From Advenella sp. S44 (lineage in GTDB: Bacteria > Pseudomonadota > Gammaproteobacteria > Burkholderiales > Burkholderiaceae_B), in the NCBI RefSeq assembly GCF_002810445.1, contig NZ_NEXS01000003.1:992001-1056000 (forward strand): a stretch of 64,000 nt of DNA, given 5' to 3'. A model generated the notes under the pieces. The model was not told the origin of the DNA, searched no databases, and was given only the letters and a program-made list of their open reading frames with translations. Shown here piece by piece: positions 32,970 to 42,324 of the stretch. The position numbers were made by a program, and so were the translations under genes. Numbering within the stretch: position 1 is the first letter of the stretch; each line of letters opens with the position of its first letter.

Positions 32970-33776
32970 ATGCCAGAAAATATCCAGTTAACCACTACGG
33001 GTTTACCCAAGGGCAGTGATCAGTTTGTGGAGGCATTTGCCCGCGGATTATCTGTCATCAAGGCGTTTGGGCCCAGTCATCAATTTCTTACGCTCAGTGA
33101 GGTGGCGCAGCGCACCGGGCTGACAGCAGCGGGAGCGCGCAGGCTTTTGTACACCTTGATCACATTGGGATATGCGCGTGTGGATAGTCGAAAATTCAGC
33201 CTCACGCCTGCCGTGCTGGAGTTGGGCTATGCGTACCTGGCTGCGCTTCCATTGTGTGACCTGGCTCGCGTGGCGGTCGATGAATATATGGAGAAAACGG
33301 GGGAAATCTGTACCGTGTCAGTCATTGATCGCAATGAAATCGTGTATGTCGCTCGCGCAGAAATGCCAAGCCCGTTGTCCCGGCGTCTGGGCGTGGGCGA
33401 AAGGCTTCCGGCTCATGCGACCTCAAGCGGCCAGATATTATTGGCCAGTTTGGGAAGTGACAGTCTTGAGGCATATCTGGCTCAGGCGCCGTTCGAGCGC
33501 TTTACCAAATTTACAATCGTTGAAGCTGCCTCGCTCAAGAACGCGATAAATCAGGCGGGCGAACAAGGATACGCCTTGGCGAATCAGCAGTTGGAGCTGG
33601 GCATTTGCGGGTTGGCGGTACCTATCATGGATGACAGAAACAAAATAGTGGCGGCGCTAACAACCAGCCTTAATCTGGCGCGTCATGAGCATGAATCGAT
33701 ACTCGAAAAATTTTTACCGATCATGCAGCAAACTGCGCAGAGCATCAGCCGAGGCCTTGGGTATAGAGGGAATTGA
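32970..33776 (+). CDS. IclR-family regulator, PcaR/PobR-like
   Basis: A 268-residue regulator. The winged helix is at about residues 18-75 (EAFARGLSVIKAFGPSHQFL, LSEVAQRTGLTAAGARRLLY), and the effector domain holds VGERLPAHATSSGQILLAS and GICGLAVPIMD. The PobR/PcaR branch, common in aromatic-acid catabolism, shows the same GLSVIKAF opening. It is divergent from the dioxygenase-Bug pair, its probable target. Confidence 0.9.
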   Translation: MPENIQLTTTGLPKGSDQFVEAFARGLSVIKAFGPSHQFLTLSEVAQRTGLTAAGARRLLYTLITLGYARVDSRKFSLTPAVLELGYAYLAALPLCDLARVAVDEYMEKTGEICTVSVIDRNEIVYVARAEMPSPLSRRLGVGERLPAHATSSGQILLASLGSDSLEAYLAQAPFERFTKFTIVEAASLKNAINQAGEQGYALANQQLELGICGLAVPIMDDRNKIVAALTTSLNLARHEHESILEKFLPIMQQTAQSISRGLGYRGN

Positions 33777-33884
33777 TGGCCTGTAAAGCCGAAGGATATT
33801 TTCCAGGACTGAGCATCGGGTTGCGCTGGAACGGTCCTATGGTAGGCCACTGTGAAGGAACCCTCGAACACTGAATAACATGCT

Positions 33885-35150
33885 TTACTGAAAAATATCG
33901 GCCCAAATCGCATCGGCCCAGGCAAAGGCCAGCGGGGCCTCGTCCTGGCTGGGCGCAGTAGAAACGCCGCCCGCGCCTTCGACTGGCTCCATGGTTTTAT
34001 TCGCTTTCGAATAGTGGTGCACCGACGCGACATGCATGGCATGAGATTCTGCAACAAAGCTAAAACAGGTATTGGCGTACACCGGGGTGACAGCTGCTTT
34101 TTTATTGAGCAGACTATGGCAAATGGCATACGCGCAGGTCCGGCCATGTTGGGCTGCCATATGGCCAGACTTGGGCATCAGTGGAGCAATTTGTATCGAA
34201 TCACCCAGGACGTGTATGTTTTTTGTTGCCAATGATTCGAAGTTCAAGAAATCGACTTCACACCATTTTTCATTCGCGGTCGCGAGACCCGCGTCGATGG
34301 CAATCCGCCCGGCGCGCATGGGCGGGATAATGTTAAGGACATCAGCGGCGGCGTCTTCAAATTCAAAATGCATTTTTTTCTGTTCTATATCAACCGCTAC
34401 CAAGGTATTTTCCGGATGATAGAACAAAATGTCCTTGTAGTGTTGCTGCCAATAGCGCTGGTATAGTTCCTTTTCAGTTGTAATTTCCTGATTGGCATCA
34501 TAAACGTGTACCGTTGCGCCGGGTTTATGCTTTTGAAGATACCATGCGATCAGGCTGGCCCGTTCATAGGGAGCGGAGGGACACCGATAGGGCGCCAGCG
34601 GAATGCAAATGGCAACAACACCGCCAGGGTGAAGACCCTGTATCTGGTCGCGCAGGCGGGCACTATCGGCGCCATTTTGCCAGGCGTCAATCACCACATT
34701 ATGGGCTTGCGGGTGTTCCATGCCATCTATCAAATCCCATTGCAGGTCGACTCCAGGCGATACAACCAATCGGTCGTAGCTGATCTCTGACCCGTCTGCA
34801 AGTGTAATGCGCGATGATGCTGCCTGGATATTTGCCGCACGCTGGTTAAGTACCCGCACGCCCCATCGTTTATCCAGTTGGTCATAGTGTTGTGTACAGT
34901 ACGATAATTGTTTTAATCCGACGAGGACAAGATTCGACATCGGGCATGACACAAACACTTTATGCTGTTCTATGAGCGTGACGTCAATTTGGCCCTGACT
35001 GTAAACACGAAGATATTTCGCTGCAAGGGCCCCACCAAAACCGCCACCAATGACAACGACATGCGGCTTGCGTGTGGCTCCAACAGCGGGTGCGCCAAGC
35101 AGGGCGGCCGAGGCGAAAATCGTATGCTTCAGAAAATGTCTGCGTTTCAT
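33885..35150 (-). CDS. soxF: SoxF, flavocytochrome c sulfide dehydrogenase-type flavoprotein
   Basis: A 421-residue FAD protein of the FCSD flavoprotein family. The N-terminus carries a twin-arginine-like leader (MKRRHFLKHTIFASAALLGA), followed by the FAD-binding VVIGGGFGGALAAKYLR, CPMSNLVLVGL, DRLVVSPGVDLQWD and a C-terminal FSFVAESHAMHVASVHHY. It oxidises sulfide in the periplasm, passing electrons to the small cytochrome encoded upstream, with which it overlaps by four bases. Together they form a SoxEF/FccAB-type pair split off on the opposite strand from the main sox operon. Confidence 0.85.
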   Translation of the reverse strand: MKRRHFLKHTIFASAALLGAPAVGATRKPHVVVIGGGFGGALAAKYLRVYSQGQIDVTLIEQHKVFVSCPMSNLVLVGLKQLSYCTQHYDQLDKRWGVRVLNQRAANIQAASSRITLADGSEISYDRLVVSPGVDLQWDLIDGMEHPQAHNVVIDAWQNGADSARLRDQIQGLHPGGVVAICIPLAPYRCPSAPYERASLIAWYLQKHKPGATVHVYDANQEITTEKELYQRYWQQHYKDILFYHPENTLVAVDIEQKKMHFEFEDAAADVLNIIPPMRAGRIAIDAGLATANEKWCEVDFLNFESLATKNIHVLGDSIQIAPLMPKSGHMAAQHGRTCAYAICHSLLNKKAAVTPVYANTCFSFVAESHAMHVASVHHYSKANKTMEPVEGAGGVSTAPSQDEAPLAFAWADAIWADIFQ

Positions 35151-35461
35151 AATGGTTCCAGCGAGGAAAAATAATTCGCAATCATCTTCATTTGCTCATG
35201 GGTATAGCCTTTTGCGATCTGCTGCATTAGGAGCCCGGCGCGCTTGCCATTTGCATAGTCAAGCATGTCAGACAGGATGGATTCTGAAGAGAGACCGACC
35301 AGGCTTGGTATGGCAGATGTCGTCGTTGTATTTACAGTATGGCAGCTCAGACACGCGCCAGCCAGGAACTGAGCGGGGTCTATTGTTGTGGGTTGACTCC
35401 AGCTGGCATTGGTTTGAAAGATAAATATCAGGGTGACACTGAGTTTTTGCAATTGACGCAT
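35147..35461 (-). CDS. soxE: SoxE, small c-type cytochrome
   Basis: A 104-residue periplasmic cytochrome c with signal peptide (residues 1-21) and one haem motif, CLSCH, at about residue 37. A distal methionine for haem is present in MQQIAKGYTHEQMKMIANYF. It is the electron acceptor of the flavoprotein encoded next, in the SoxEF/FccA manner. FccA-type cytochromes are often dihaem; this one is monohaem. It is first in a two-gene unit. Confidence 0.82.
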   Translation of the reverse strand: MRQLQKLSVTLIFIFQTNASWSQPTTIDPAQFLAGACLSCHTVNTTTTSAIPSLVGLSSESILSDMLDYANGKRAGLLMQQIAKGYTHEQMKMIANYFSSLEPL

Positions 35462-35697
35462 TGCCTTTCCTTGATCCTGTAAATGTTTCTGTTATGCGAT
35501 GATTCCAGGCGAGTTCATAACATTTGATTTGCCACCGGGTTTCTATCCATGTCTGACCACTGACGCCGTCATACTGTCATTTTTGGCAGTAGATTCACGA
35601 GAGGCGTAGCAGTTGCATGGCATTTGTGAAACGGACAACGATGCGCTAAAGCGATGGGGCGCCGTGCGGTTGCCCCTTCTCCCGCATTTGCGCAACC

Positions 35698-37038
35698 TCA
35701 TATCGGAAATTCCAGTCGTGCTTCAAGTCCGGGCCCGGCGCGTTTAAGCAGTTTGAATGTGCCATGATGTCGTCGCGCAATGGCATCCACGATCGAAAGC
35801 CCCAATCCTGTGCCGGGCACGCTGCGGTCCCGGCGCCAAAACCGGTTTGCCGCGTGCGCCCGATCGTGGGCACTGAGTCCGGGTCCTTGGTCCAGTACGC
35901 TGATACGGACCCGTCCGGTGTCGGGCTGGGTTATTTGAACAACGATCGGCTTATCTTCAGGCGTATAACGCAAGGCATTATCAATCAGATTTTGCGTGGC
36001 CGACAACAGTAACGGCCTGGAAACATGTACCCAGGCGATGGCATCGTCGCTTTTTATGAGAACTCTGTCTTTGAGGTCAGGATATGACACTTGCAATTGG
36101 TCTGCTGCGGTATCAACCACCTCGAGTGGGTCACTGCTTTCGACCGGGACCGCATCGTCGTCCAGTCTGGCCAGACTGAGCAAGCGGTCCAGAATGCCCT
36201 GCAATTGCAGTACGCCGTAATCGGCTTTGTTCAATGCTGCTTTCAGTGTTTTGTTATTATCAGGCAAATCGGCGGCCAGCCCCGCAACCTGAATGTGCGT
36301 TTTTATGCCTGTGAGCGGTGTTCGCAACTCGTGTGCGGCATTGTCGGTAAAGCGTCGCTCGCGCAGGATCGCACCCTGTAGCCGTTCAAGCAATTGCTCG
36401 ATTGTGTCCAGCAGCGGTTGCAGTTCAAGTGGTGCCTTAATCGGGGCCAGCGGACTATCATCACCGGGTTTGCGTTTTGCCAGAATATTTCGGACGCGTT
36501 CCAGTGGCGCGATTCCGTGGGTAATGCAAAACCAGAGCATAATCAGGCTGCCAAACAGGGCTACCAAAAAGGGGACACCGGCCGATAAAGCCAGCTCTTT
36601 GATTAATGCTTCCCGGGTGTCCATGCTGTCTGCAGTGGCGATCTGAATATTACCTTGTCTGAGCATATAGGTGCGCCATCTTTTTTTGCCATATATATGC
36701 GTGCCAAAACCGGCGGTGGCCTGAGTCAGATCGGGGCCACCTTCCGTGCGCACGATAGCCTGGGCCGTTATCTGGCTACGCAACAGACTGACTTCGCAGG
36801 CAACGCCGTCGCGGGCAATAACATCAAAGGGCTTTTTGCTGTCGTTCGCCGACAGATTGGCCGGTTCAGGGAGCTGCGCCACCATGCCCGCTACCATTCT
36901 TGCCGACGCGGCCAGGCGATTGTCCAGCGCCTCACGTAACGATTTTCGGGCATCCAGGAACATCCACCCGGCTACCGCAGTCCATAGAACTGACAAGCCG
37001 AGCCCGATAATTAGAAGCAACCGTACGCGCAGACTCAT
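35698..37038 (-). CDS. Sensor histidine kinase, QseC/PmrB-like
   Basis: A 446-residue inner-membrane sensor kinase. Transmembrane spans lie at about residues 7-28 and 152-172, framing a 120-residue periplasmic sensor. The HAMP linker is followed by the H-box with phospho-acceptor His236 (FTDNAAHELRTPLTG) and an ATPase domain (NLIDNALRYT; SVLDQGPGL; GTGLGLSIVDAIA). ATGA overlap with the response regulator gene. It probably senses a sulfur-related or envelope signal, since its unit is divergent from soxC. The signal cannot be told. Confidence 0.9.
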   Translation of the reverse strand: MSLRVRLLLIIGLGLSVLWTAVAGWMFLDARKSLREALDNRLAASARMVAGMVAQLPEPANLSANDSKKPFDVIARDGVACEVSLLRSQITAQAIVRTEGGPDLTQATAGFGTHIYGKKRWRTYMLRQGNIQIATADSMDTREALIKELALSAGVPFLVALFGSLIMLWFCITHGIAPLERVRNILAKRKPGDDSPLAPIKAPLELQPLLDTIEQLLERLQGAILRERRFTDNAAHELRTPLTGIKTHIQVAGLAADLPDNNKTLKAALNKADYGVLQLQGILDRLLSLARLDDDAVPVESSDPLEVVDTAADQLQVSYPDLKDRVLIKSDDAIAWVHVSRPLLLSATQNLIDNALRYTPEDKPIVVQITQPDTGRVRISVLDQGPGLSAHDRAHAANRFWRRDRSVPGTGLGLSIVDAIARRHHGTFKLLKRAGPGLEARLEFPI

Positions 37039-37712
37039 CGTTCGTCCAATTTCTCCGGTAATCCAAGCCGGTAGCCCAGGCCTCTGACCGTTTCGACGAT
37101 ATTGTTGCCCAGCTTGCGACGCAGGTGATACACATGAACATTAATCGCGTTGCTCTCCAGACTTTGTTCATAGCCGTAAACACTATCGCACAGTTGCTCG
37201 GTACTCAGGATGGCTTTCGGGTTTTGTAATAATGCGCGCAGCAATGCCAGTTCGCGCCTGGCCAGTGAAACCGGGCGACCATGCAGCCGAACCTCACCTG
37301 TTGACGCGCAGAAGACCAGACCACCGTGCTCGACGAAGTCCTTGCTGCGGCCGGCGCGTCGCCGCGTCAGTACGTGTAGCCGGGCCTGCAGTTCCAGCAA
37401 GTCGAACGGCTTGACCAGATAGTCATCGGCGCCGCCGAGCAATCCCGTTACCCGATGGGAGAGGGCGTCGCGTGCAGTTAGCACCAAAATAGGCAGCTGT
37501 TGACCCTGATCGCGCCACCGATGCAGCAGGGATATACCGTCCTCGTCCGGCAGGCCAAGGTCAAGAATGCACACATCGAAATATGAAGACTTCAAAGCCG
37601 TATCGGCCAGACTGGCGCAATTGACATGGTCAACAGTAAGCCCATGTAGTTTTAATCCGGTGACAATGCCGCTAGCCACCAGCGCATCATCTTCGACAAG
37701 CAGTACGTGCAT
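37035..37712 (-). CDS. Response regulator, QseB/PmrA-like
   Basis: A 225-residue OmpR/PhoB-class regulator. Asp51 (ILDLGLPDEDG) is the phosphorylation site; the C-terminal winged helix has SLARRELALLRALLQNPKAI and LESNAINVHVYHLRRKLG. The DALSHRVTGLLGGADDYLVKPF stretch is typical of the QseB/PmrA branch. ATG 37712 is chosen over GTG 37721 because AGGTGG sits correctly upstream. A PmrA-type box lies in the same intergenic region (37829-37845). The likely targets are its own gene pair and the sox operon. Confidence 0.9.
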   Translation of the reverse strand: MHVLLVEDDALVASGIVTGLKLHGLTVDHVNCASLADTALKSSYFDVCILDLGLPDEDGISLLHRWRDQGQQLPILVLTARDALSHRVTGLLGGADDYLVKPFDLLELQARLHVLTRRRAGRSKDFVEHGGLVFCASTGEVRLHGRPVSLARRELALLRALLQNPKAILSTEQLCDSVYGYEQSLESNAINVHVYHLRRKLGNNIVETVRGLGYRLGLPEKLDER

Positions 37713-37828
37713 AATGGCCACCTATTTCCGGGTCGGCGTTGATCATCAAATCAAAATAATTGGTGTGTCCAACAATAACAAGCGGCTCATCTTAACAGGT
37801 TTTTTGGCATTCATCGTTTTCCGGTTTT

Positions 37829-37845
37829 CTTAATACTGTCTTAAT
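37829..37845. promoter_or_regulatory. PmrA/QseB-type box between the two-component genes and soxC
   Basis: CTTAAT, five bases, CTTAAT is an exact copy of the YTTAAT-N5-YTTAAT site bound by PmrA- and QseB-type regulators. It is about 117 bases from the regulator start and 134 from soxC, so it can act on either side. The neighbouring regulator belongs to the right family. Confidence 0.7.
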
Positions 37846-37978
37846 TCTGGCACGGTAACGTAAGCAATATTTCGCTGCATCAGCCCGCGTATCCAATGAT
37901 CACTGGAAGATATTTTCCATTAAACATTGCCTTTTAGCGGGACTATAAAAAACGATTTGATCATGTGGAGCCAACAGG

Positions 37979-39343
37979 ATGAGAGACAAGCGCAGTCAAT
38001 CGCAAAAGTTTGCGCGTTTGCGCAATGCACCCGAGAATTTTATTTCAGATGAGTTTGTATCTGAGGTTCGCCAACACGGCTGGGACGATACGCGACGAAG
38101 CTTTATACGTAAAAGTTTGATGGCGGCAGGCGCAGCCCTGGCCGGTGGCGGTGTCGCGCGTGCTGCGACACAAAACCCACCGGATCAGATGATAACGGAA
38201 CCGCGTCCATGGAGCACGTCGCTGGGTAATCCAGTCGCTTTTCATCCCTATGGACAGCCTTCAAAATATGAGATGAACCTGCAAAGGCGGCAATCTCCCG
38301 GATTAACGGCGGTCCCGCAGGCATCAGTCGCATTTTCGCCGCTGCAGGGCATGTTTGGCATAATCACCGCAAACGGGCTTCATTTCGAACGTCATCATCA
38401 GGGGTGGGTAGACATAGACCCCACCGAACATCGCTTCATGATCAACGGCATGGTCAAGAATTCCAAGGTGTATACGATGGATGACCTGATGCGATTGCCC
38501 TCGGTTTCCCGGATGCACTTTATTGAGTGCGGCGCCAACACCGCTATGGAGTGGGGCAATGTTGCCGTTCCCACGGTGCAGTACACCCATGGCATGTTGT
38601 CCTGTTGCGAGTTTACCGGCGTTCCCCTGAAGTACCTGCTACAAGACTGCGGCGCGGATTTCAAGAACGCGCAGTTTATCCTGGCCGAAGGCAATGACGG
38701 CTCCAGCGAGACACGCACCATCTCCATGGCGCGGGCCATGGACGACGTTATTGTTGCCTGGGGAATGAATGGCGAAATGCTGCGTCCCGAGAATGGCTAC
38801 CCGTTGCGCCTGGTCGTGCCGGGCGTGCAAGGGGTGTCGTGGGTCAAGTGGCTGCGTCGAATCGAGGTGGGCGACAAGCCATGGAACGCCAAAGACGAAA
38901 CCCTGGGTTATGTCGATCACATGCCCGACGGCACGCTGCGTCAATATACCTCTATTCAGGAATGCAAATCGGTGATCACCAGTCCGTCTGGCGGACAGGC
39001 ATTACTTTCTACGGGGTTTTACAACATTACCGGTCTTGCCTGGTCTGGCCGCGGAAAAATCAAAAAAGTGGATATCTCGGTCGACGGGGGCAAGAACTGG
39101 AAAACGGCGACACTTAATACACCCATTCTGGACAAGTGCCTGACGCGGTTCAATTTTGCGTGGAACTGGGATGGATCGCCCGCCATATTGCAAAGCAGGG
39201 CGGTGGACGAAACCGGTTATGTCCAGCCGACCAAATCCCAATTGGTGGCTGTGCGCGGTACCCGCTCCATTTATCACAACAATGCTATCCAGTCATGGAA
39301 AGTGGCTGAATCAGGGGAGGTGTTCAATGTTCACGTTGAATAA
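37979..39343 (+). CDS. soxC: SoxC, sulfur dehydrogenase molybdenum subunit
   Basis: A 454-residue periplasmic molybdoenzyme of the sulfite-oxidase family. A twin-arginine leader (DTRRSFIRKSLMAAGAALAG, near residues 37-56) fits export of a folded Mo protein. Cys184 in HFIECGANTAMEWG is the molybdenum ligand, with GVPLKYLLQDCG and the dimerisation domain following. With SoxD it removes six electrons from carrier-bound sulfane sulfur, so no sulfur globules should accumulate. It is the first gene of the operon; the start ATG follows GGAGCCAACAGG. Confidence 0.95.
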   Translation: MRDKRSQSQKFARLRNAPENFISDEFVSEVRQHGWDDTRRSFIRKSLMAAGAALAGGGVARAATQNPPDQMITEPRPWSTSLGNPVAFHPYGQPSKYEMNLQRRQSPGLTAVPQASVAFSPLQGMFGIITANGLHFERHHQGWVDIDPTEHRFMINGMVKNSKVYTMDDLMRLPSVSRMHFIECGANTAMEWGNVAVPTVQYTHGMLSCCEFTGVPLKYLLQDCGADFKNAQFILAEGNDGSSETRTISMARAMDDVIVAWGMNGEMLRPENGYPLRLVVPGVQGVSWVKWLRRIEVGDKPWNAKDETLGYVDHMPDGTLRQYTSIQECKSVITSPSGGQALLSTGFYNITGLAWSGRGKIKKVDISVDGGKNWKTATLNTPILDKCLTRFNFAWNWDGSPAILQSRAVDETGYVQPTKSQLVAVRGTRSIYHNNAIQSWKVAESGEVFNVHVE

Positions 39344-40565
39344 TGTCCGTGCATTAACGGTGGGGATCTCGTTGTTTGTCGCCCAAGCGTCAATTGCCCA
39401 GCCGATCGATATCTCTGCATTGACGTCTACGCCCGAAGAGCAGGCGCAGATTGAGGCCACGATCAAAAAAATGGCCGAGCAGAAGCTGACTTTTCAAAAT
39501 GTCGGTCGTGATGCCCTGAAGGTGGAAGTACAGGCCTGGGATATCGACGTTCGTCCCGATTTTCAGGGCCTGAAACCTGGCAAAGGCAGCGTGGCCGATG
39601 GAGAAGATGTTTGGGCTTCGAAATGCGCTTCCTGTCATGGGGACTTTGGCGAGAGCAATAAATTTTTTGCCCCGCTGCTGGGTGGCACCACCGAGGATGA
39701 TGTCAAAGCGGGGCGGGTAAGCAACCTGCGCGCCGAAGCCAACGTGCCGTCGACCACAATGATGAAGATCAGTACGGTATCGACATTATGGGATTTCATA
39801 TACAGAGCCATGCCCTGGAATGCGCCCAAATCGCTGACTCCCGATGAGACCTATGCCGTGGTCGCTTATTTACTGAGCGAAGCCAGCGTCGTTGACCCCG
39901 ATTTCGAGCTGACCGATAGCAATATTGCAGATGTACAAAAGCGGATGCCCAACCGGGATGGCATGGTGGTTTATCCCGGGCTCTGGCATGCGAAGGGCAA
40001 AGCGGATACGCAAAATACGGATTGCATGCAAGATTGTGCCGGGCAAGCCAAAGTTGTATCGGCGTTGCCGGAACACGCGCGAAATATGAACGGCAACTAT
40101 GCCGCGCAAATGCGTATTGTCGGCGCGGCAATCGGTGTCAACTCCGACGCGCCGAAACTGACCGGCAAACCAGAAGACAATGCTGTAGCGGTGCGGACTT
40201 TTGCCAAGCAGACGGTCAACGACAACGCAAAAAACGTTGACGTCAAGTCGGATGACGACGCCAGCGAAGATGATGCAAAGGCTTCTGACACGTCAATGGA
40301 CGCGGCAACCCAGGAAAAAGTCAAGACGATTCTGAGCACCAATGCGTGTACCAGTTGTCATGCTGCGACGACCAAACTGGTCGGGCCGTCGTTTAAAGAG
40401 ATCAGTGAAAAGTACTCGGAAAACGACGCTGCCAAGCTGGGTGAAAAAATTAGGAATGGGGGGGCTGGCGTCTGGGGCGCGATACCGATGCCGCCGCAGC
40501 CAGGCATTGCCGAAGGCGATATTTCCTTGGTGACCAAATGGATTCTTTCCGCAGAACATGATTAA
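39327..40565 (+). CDS. soxD: SoxD, dihaem cytochrome c subunit
   Basis: A 412-residue periplasmic dihaem cytochrome. A signal peptide (residues 1-24) is followed by a first haem at Cys100-x-x-Cys-His (KCASCHGD) and a second at Cys341-x-x-Cys-His (ACTSCHAATTKLVGPSF), with methionine ligand in WGAIPMPPQ. The acidic linker (KSDDDASEDDAKASDTSMD) separates the domains. ATG 39327, preceded by GGGGAGG, overlaps the end of soxC by 17 bases, implying coupled translation. It takes electrons from SoxC. Confidence 0.95.
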   Translation: MFTLNNVRALTVGISLFVAQASIAQPIDISALTSTPEEQAQIEATIKKMAEQKLTFQNVGRDALKVEVQAWDIDVRPDFQGLKPGKGSVADGEDVWASKCASCHGDFGESNKFFAPLLGGTTEDDVKAGRVSNLRAEANVPSTTMMKISTVSTLWDFIYRAMPWNAPKSLTPDETYAVVAYLLSEASVVDPDFELTDSNIADVQKRMPNRDGMVVYPGLWHAKGKADTQNTDCMQDCAGQAKVVSALPEHARNMNGNYAAQMRIVGAAIGVNSDAPKLTGKPEDNAVAVRTFAKQTVNDNAKNVDVKSDDDASEDDAKASDTSMDAATQEKVKTILSTNACTSCHAATTKLVGPSFKEISEKYSENDAAKLGEKIRNGGAGVWGAIPMPPQPGIAEGDISLVTKWILSAEHD

Positions 40566-40596
40566 GTACCTTGATTGATTTTTATTGGAGACAACG

Positions 40597-41064
40597 ATGG
40601 ATCTAAGAAGACGTAATTTTCTACAGGCGGGCGCCGTATTAAGCTTCGCGGTAATGAGCGGCGTTCTGACGCTCGAAGAGGCACGGGCGGCTGAAACGCA
40701 ATGGAATAAGGAACTGTTTGAGGCCACAGATAATGAAGGGGTATTCAAGGCCCTGGGTGCAAGCAGCCCGGAAAAAAGCGACAAGGTAAAGCTGGTGGCG
40801 CCGGATATTGCGGAAAATGGCGCAGTTGTGCCCATTGCCTTGAGCGCTGATATGGAAAACGTCACGATGATGGCCTTTCTGATTCCAGAGAATCCTAACA
40901 CCATGACCGGCATGTTCAATATTCCTGAAGGCACCGAAGCCAATATCGCCACCAGGGTGAAAATGGCCAAGACGTCGGATATTTTCGGCTTGGTCAAGGC
41001 TGGTGACAAATACTATTTGGCGCAGAAAGAAGTCAAGGTGACGCTGGGCGGTTGCGGCGGCTGA
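40597..41064 (+). CDS. soxY: SoxY, sulfur-carrier protein
   Basis: A 155-residue carrier that holds the sulfur substrate covalently on a cysteine. The twin-arginine leader (MDLRRRNFLQAG) and the C-terminal GGCGG arm, with the carrier cysteine as third residue from the end, are both complete. ATG 40597 is preceded by GGAG. It pairs with SoxZ, encoded next, to carry sulfur between the other Sox proteins. Confidence 0.96.
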   Translation: MDLRRRNFLQAGAVLSFAVMSGVLTLEEARAAETQWNKELFEATDNEGVFKALGASSPEKSDKVKLVAPDIAENGAVVPIALSADMENVTMMAFLIPENPNTMTGMFNIPEGTEANIATRVKMAKTSDIFGLVKAGDKYYLAQKEVKVTLGGCGG

Positions 41065-41110
41065 TTACTGTTGGTTTTCAATTTTTTCGAACATTAAATG
41101 GGAGTGGTAA

Positions 41111-41425
41111 ATGGCAACGAGACCAATGCGTATTCGCGCGAAAGAAACGGACGGGGTAGTAAACGTAAAGGTACTGATGTCTCACGTGATGGAAACCGGG
41201 CAGCGCAAGGATCAGGAAGGAAAGGTCGTGCCTGCCTGGCATATCACCAATGTGACGGCAAAATGCAATGACAAGGACGTATTTTCTGCCCAGTGGGGTC
41301 CGGCAATTTCCCGGGATCCGTATCTGGCTTTCAGCTTCAAAGGCGCAAAGAAAGGAGACAAACTCGAGATAACGTGGCTTGACACCAAGAAAGAAACCAG
41401 GACAGATACGGCCGAGATCAAATAA
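41111..41425 (+). CDS. soxZ: SoxZ, sulfur-carrier partner
   Basis: A 104-residue immunoglobulin-like protein of normal length with the family RIRAKETDGVVNVKVLMSHV opening and the VFSAQWGPAISRDPYLAFSF strand. It has no leader; in this system SoxZ is exported bound to SoxY through the latter's Tat leader. GGGAGTGG precedes the ATG. Confidence 0.95.
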   Translation: MATRPMRIRAKETDGVVNVKVLMSHVMETGQRKDQEGKVVPAWHITNVTAKCNDKDVFSAQWGPAISRDPYLAFSFKGAKKGDKLEITWLDTKKETRTDTAEIK

Positions 41426-41476
41426 AAAATGTTCTGATGGGCGCTTGGAAAAGTATCCATTATTAAGGAGAAGACA

Positions 41477-42316
41477 ATGTTAAGACAATTAAAAAAAAAA
41501 TTACCGGGCGCGATTGCATTATTGCTAATCGCGTCGGCCACAGGATCCGGATTTGCAAGCGCCCAGTCGGCCGATAGCACACAGGAGGGGATTGATGATT
41601 ATCGACAGATGTTGTCGGATGGCGGCAATCCCGGCGATTTGCTTGTCGATACCGGCAAGGAACTGTGGCTGGAAAAAAAAGGACCGAAGAATGTGTCGCT
41701 TCAGGCCTGTGATTTAGGACTGGGTCCCGGCGTGGTCAAGGGCGCCTATGCCCAGTTGCCGCGTTTTTTCAAAGATGCGGACAAGGTCATGGATGCCGAG
41801 ACACGGATTATGTATTGCATGGAGACCTTGCAGGGCATCAATCCAAAGGACATTACGCCAACGGTGTTTTCCAAATCCGGCGACATATCTTCTGACTGGG
41901 AGGCGATCGTTGCGTATATTGCCAGCGAGTCTTCCGGCATCGCAATGGCAGCCCCTCAGAGCCATGAGGCTGAGAAAGCCGCCTATGAGCGCGGCCAGAA
42001 AATTTTCTTTCATCGCAGCGGCCCCTACGATTTTTCCTGTGCCACCTGCCACGGCGCCGCCGACAAGCGCATCCGCTTGCAGAATTTGCCTGATTTGTTA
42101 AATGCAAAAGATGCACAACAGGCGTATACCACCTGGCCGGGCTACCGTGTCTCTCAGGGCGTCGTAAGAACCATGCAATGGCGTTTGCAGGATTGCTTCA
42201 GGCAGCAAAGGCTGCCAAAGCTCAAGTTTGCCTCTCAGGCTTCCATTGATCTGCTGACCTACCTGGCCGTGAAGGCTAAAGAAGGGAAAATGGCGGCACC
42301 TGGAATCAAACGTTAG
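41477..42316 (+). CDS. soxA: SoxA, thiosulfate-conjugating cytochrome subunit
   Basis: A 279-residue periplasmic cytochrome with signal peptide (residues 1-30). It retains only the C-terminal haem, Cys188-x-x-Cys191-His192 (SCATCHGAADKR). The N-terminal haem of dihaem SoxA is replaced by Cys78 (QACDLGLGPG), which can pair with Cys114, so this is the monohaem type. Cys240, in MQWRLQDCFRQQ, matches the conserved cysteine persulfide axial ligand at the active site. With SoxX it joins thiosulfate to SoxY. The ATG follows AAGGAG. Confidence 0.95.
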   Translation: MLRQLKKKLPGAIALLLIASATGSGFASAQSADSTQEGIDDYRQMLSDGGNPGDLLVDTGKELWLEKKGPKNVSLQACDLGLGPGVVKGAYAQLPRFFKDADKVMDAETRIMYCMETLQGINPKDITPTVFSKSGDISSDWEAIVAYIASESSGIAMAAPQSHEAEKAAYERGQKIFFHRSGPYDFSCATCHGAADKRIRLQNLPDLLNAKDAQQAYTTWPGYRVSQGVVRTMQWRLQDCFRQQRLPKLKFASQASIDLLTYLAVKAKEGKMAAPGIKR

Positions 42317-42324
42317 GAAAAAAA

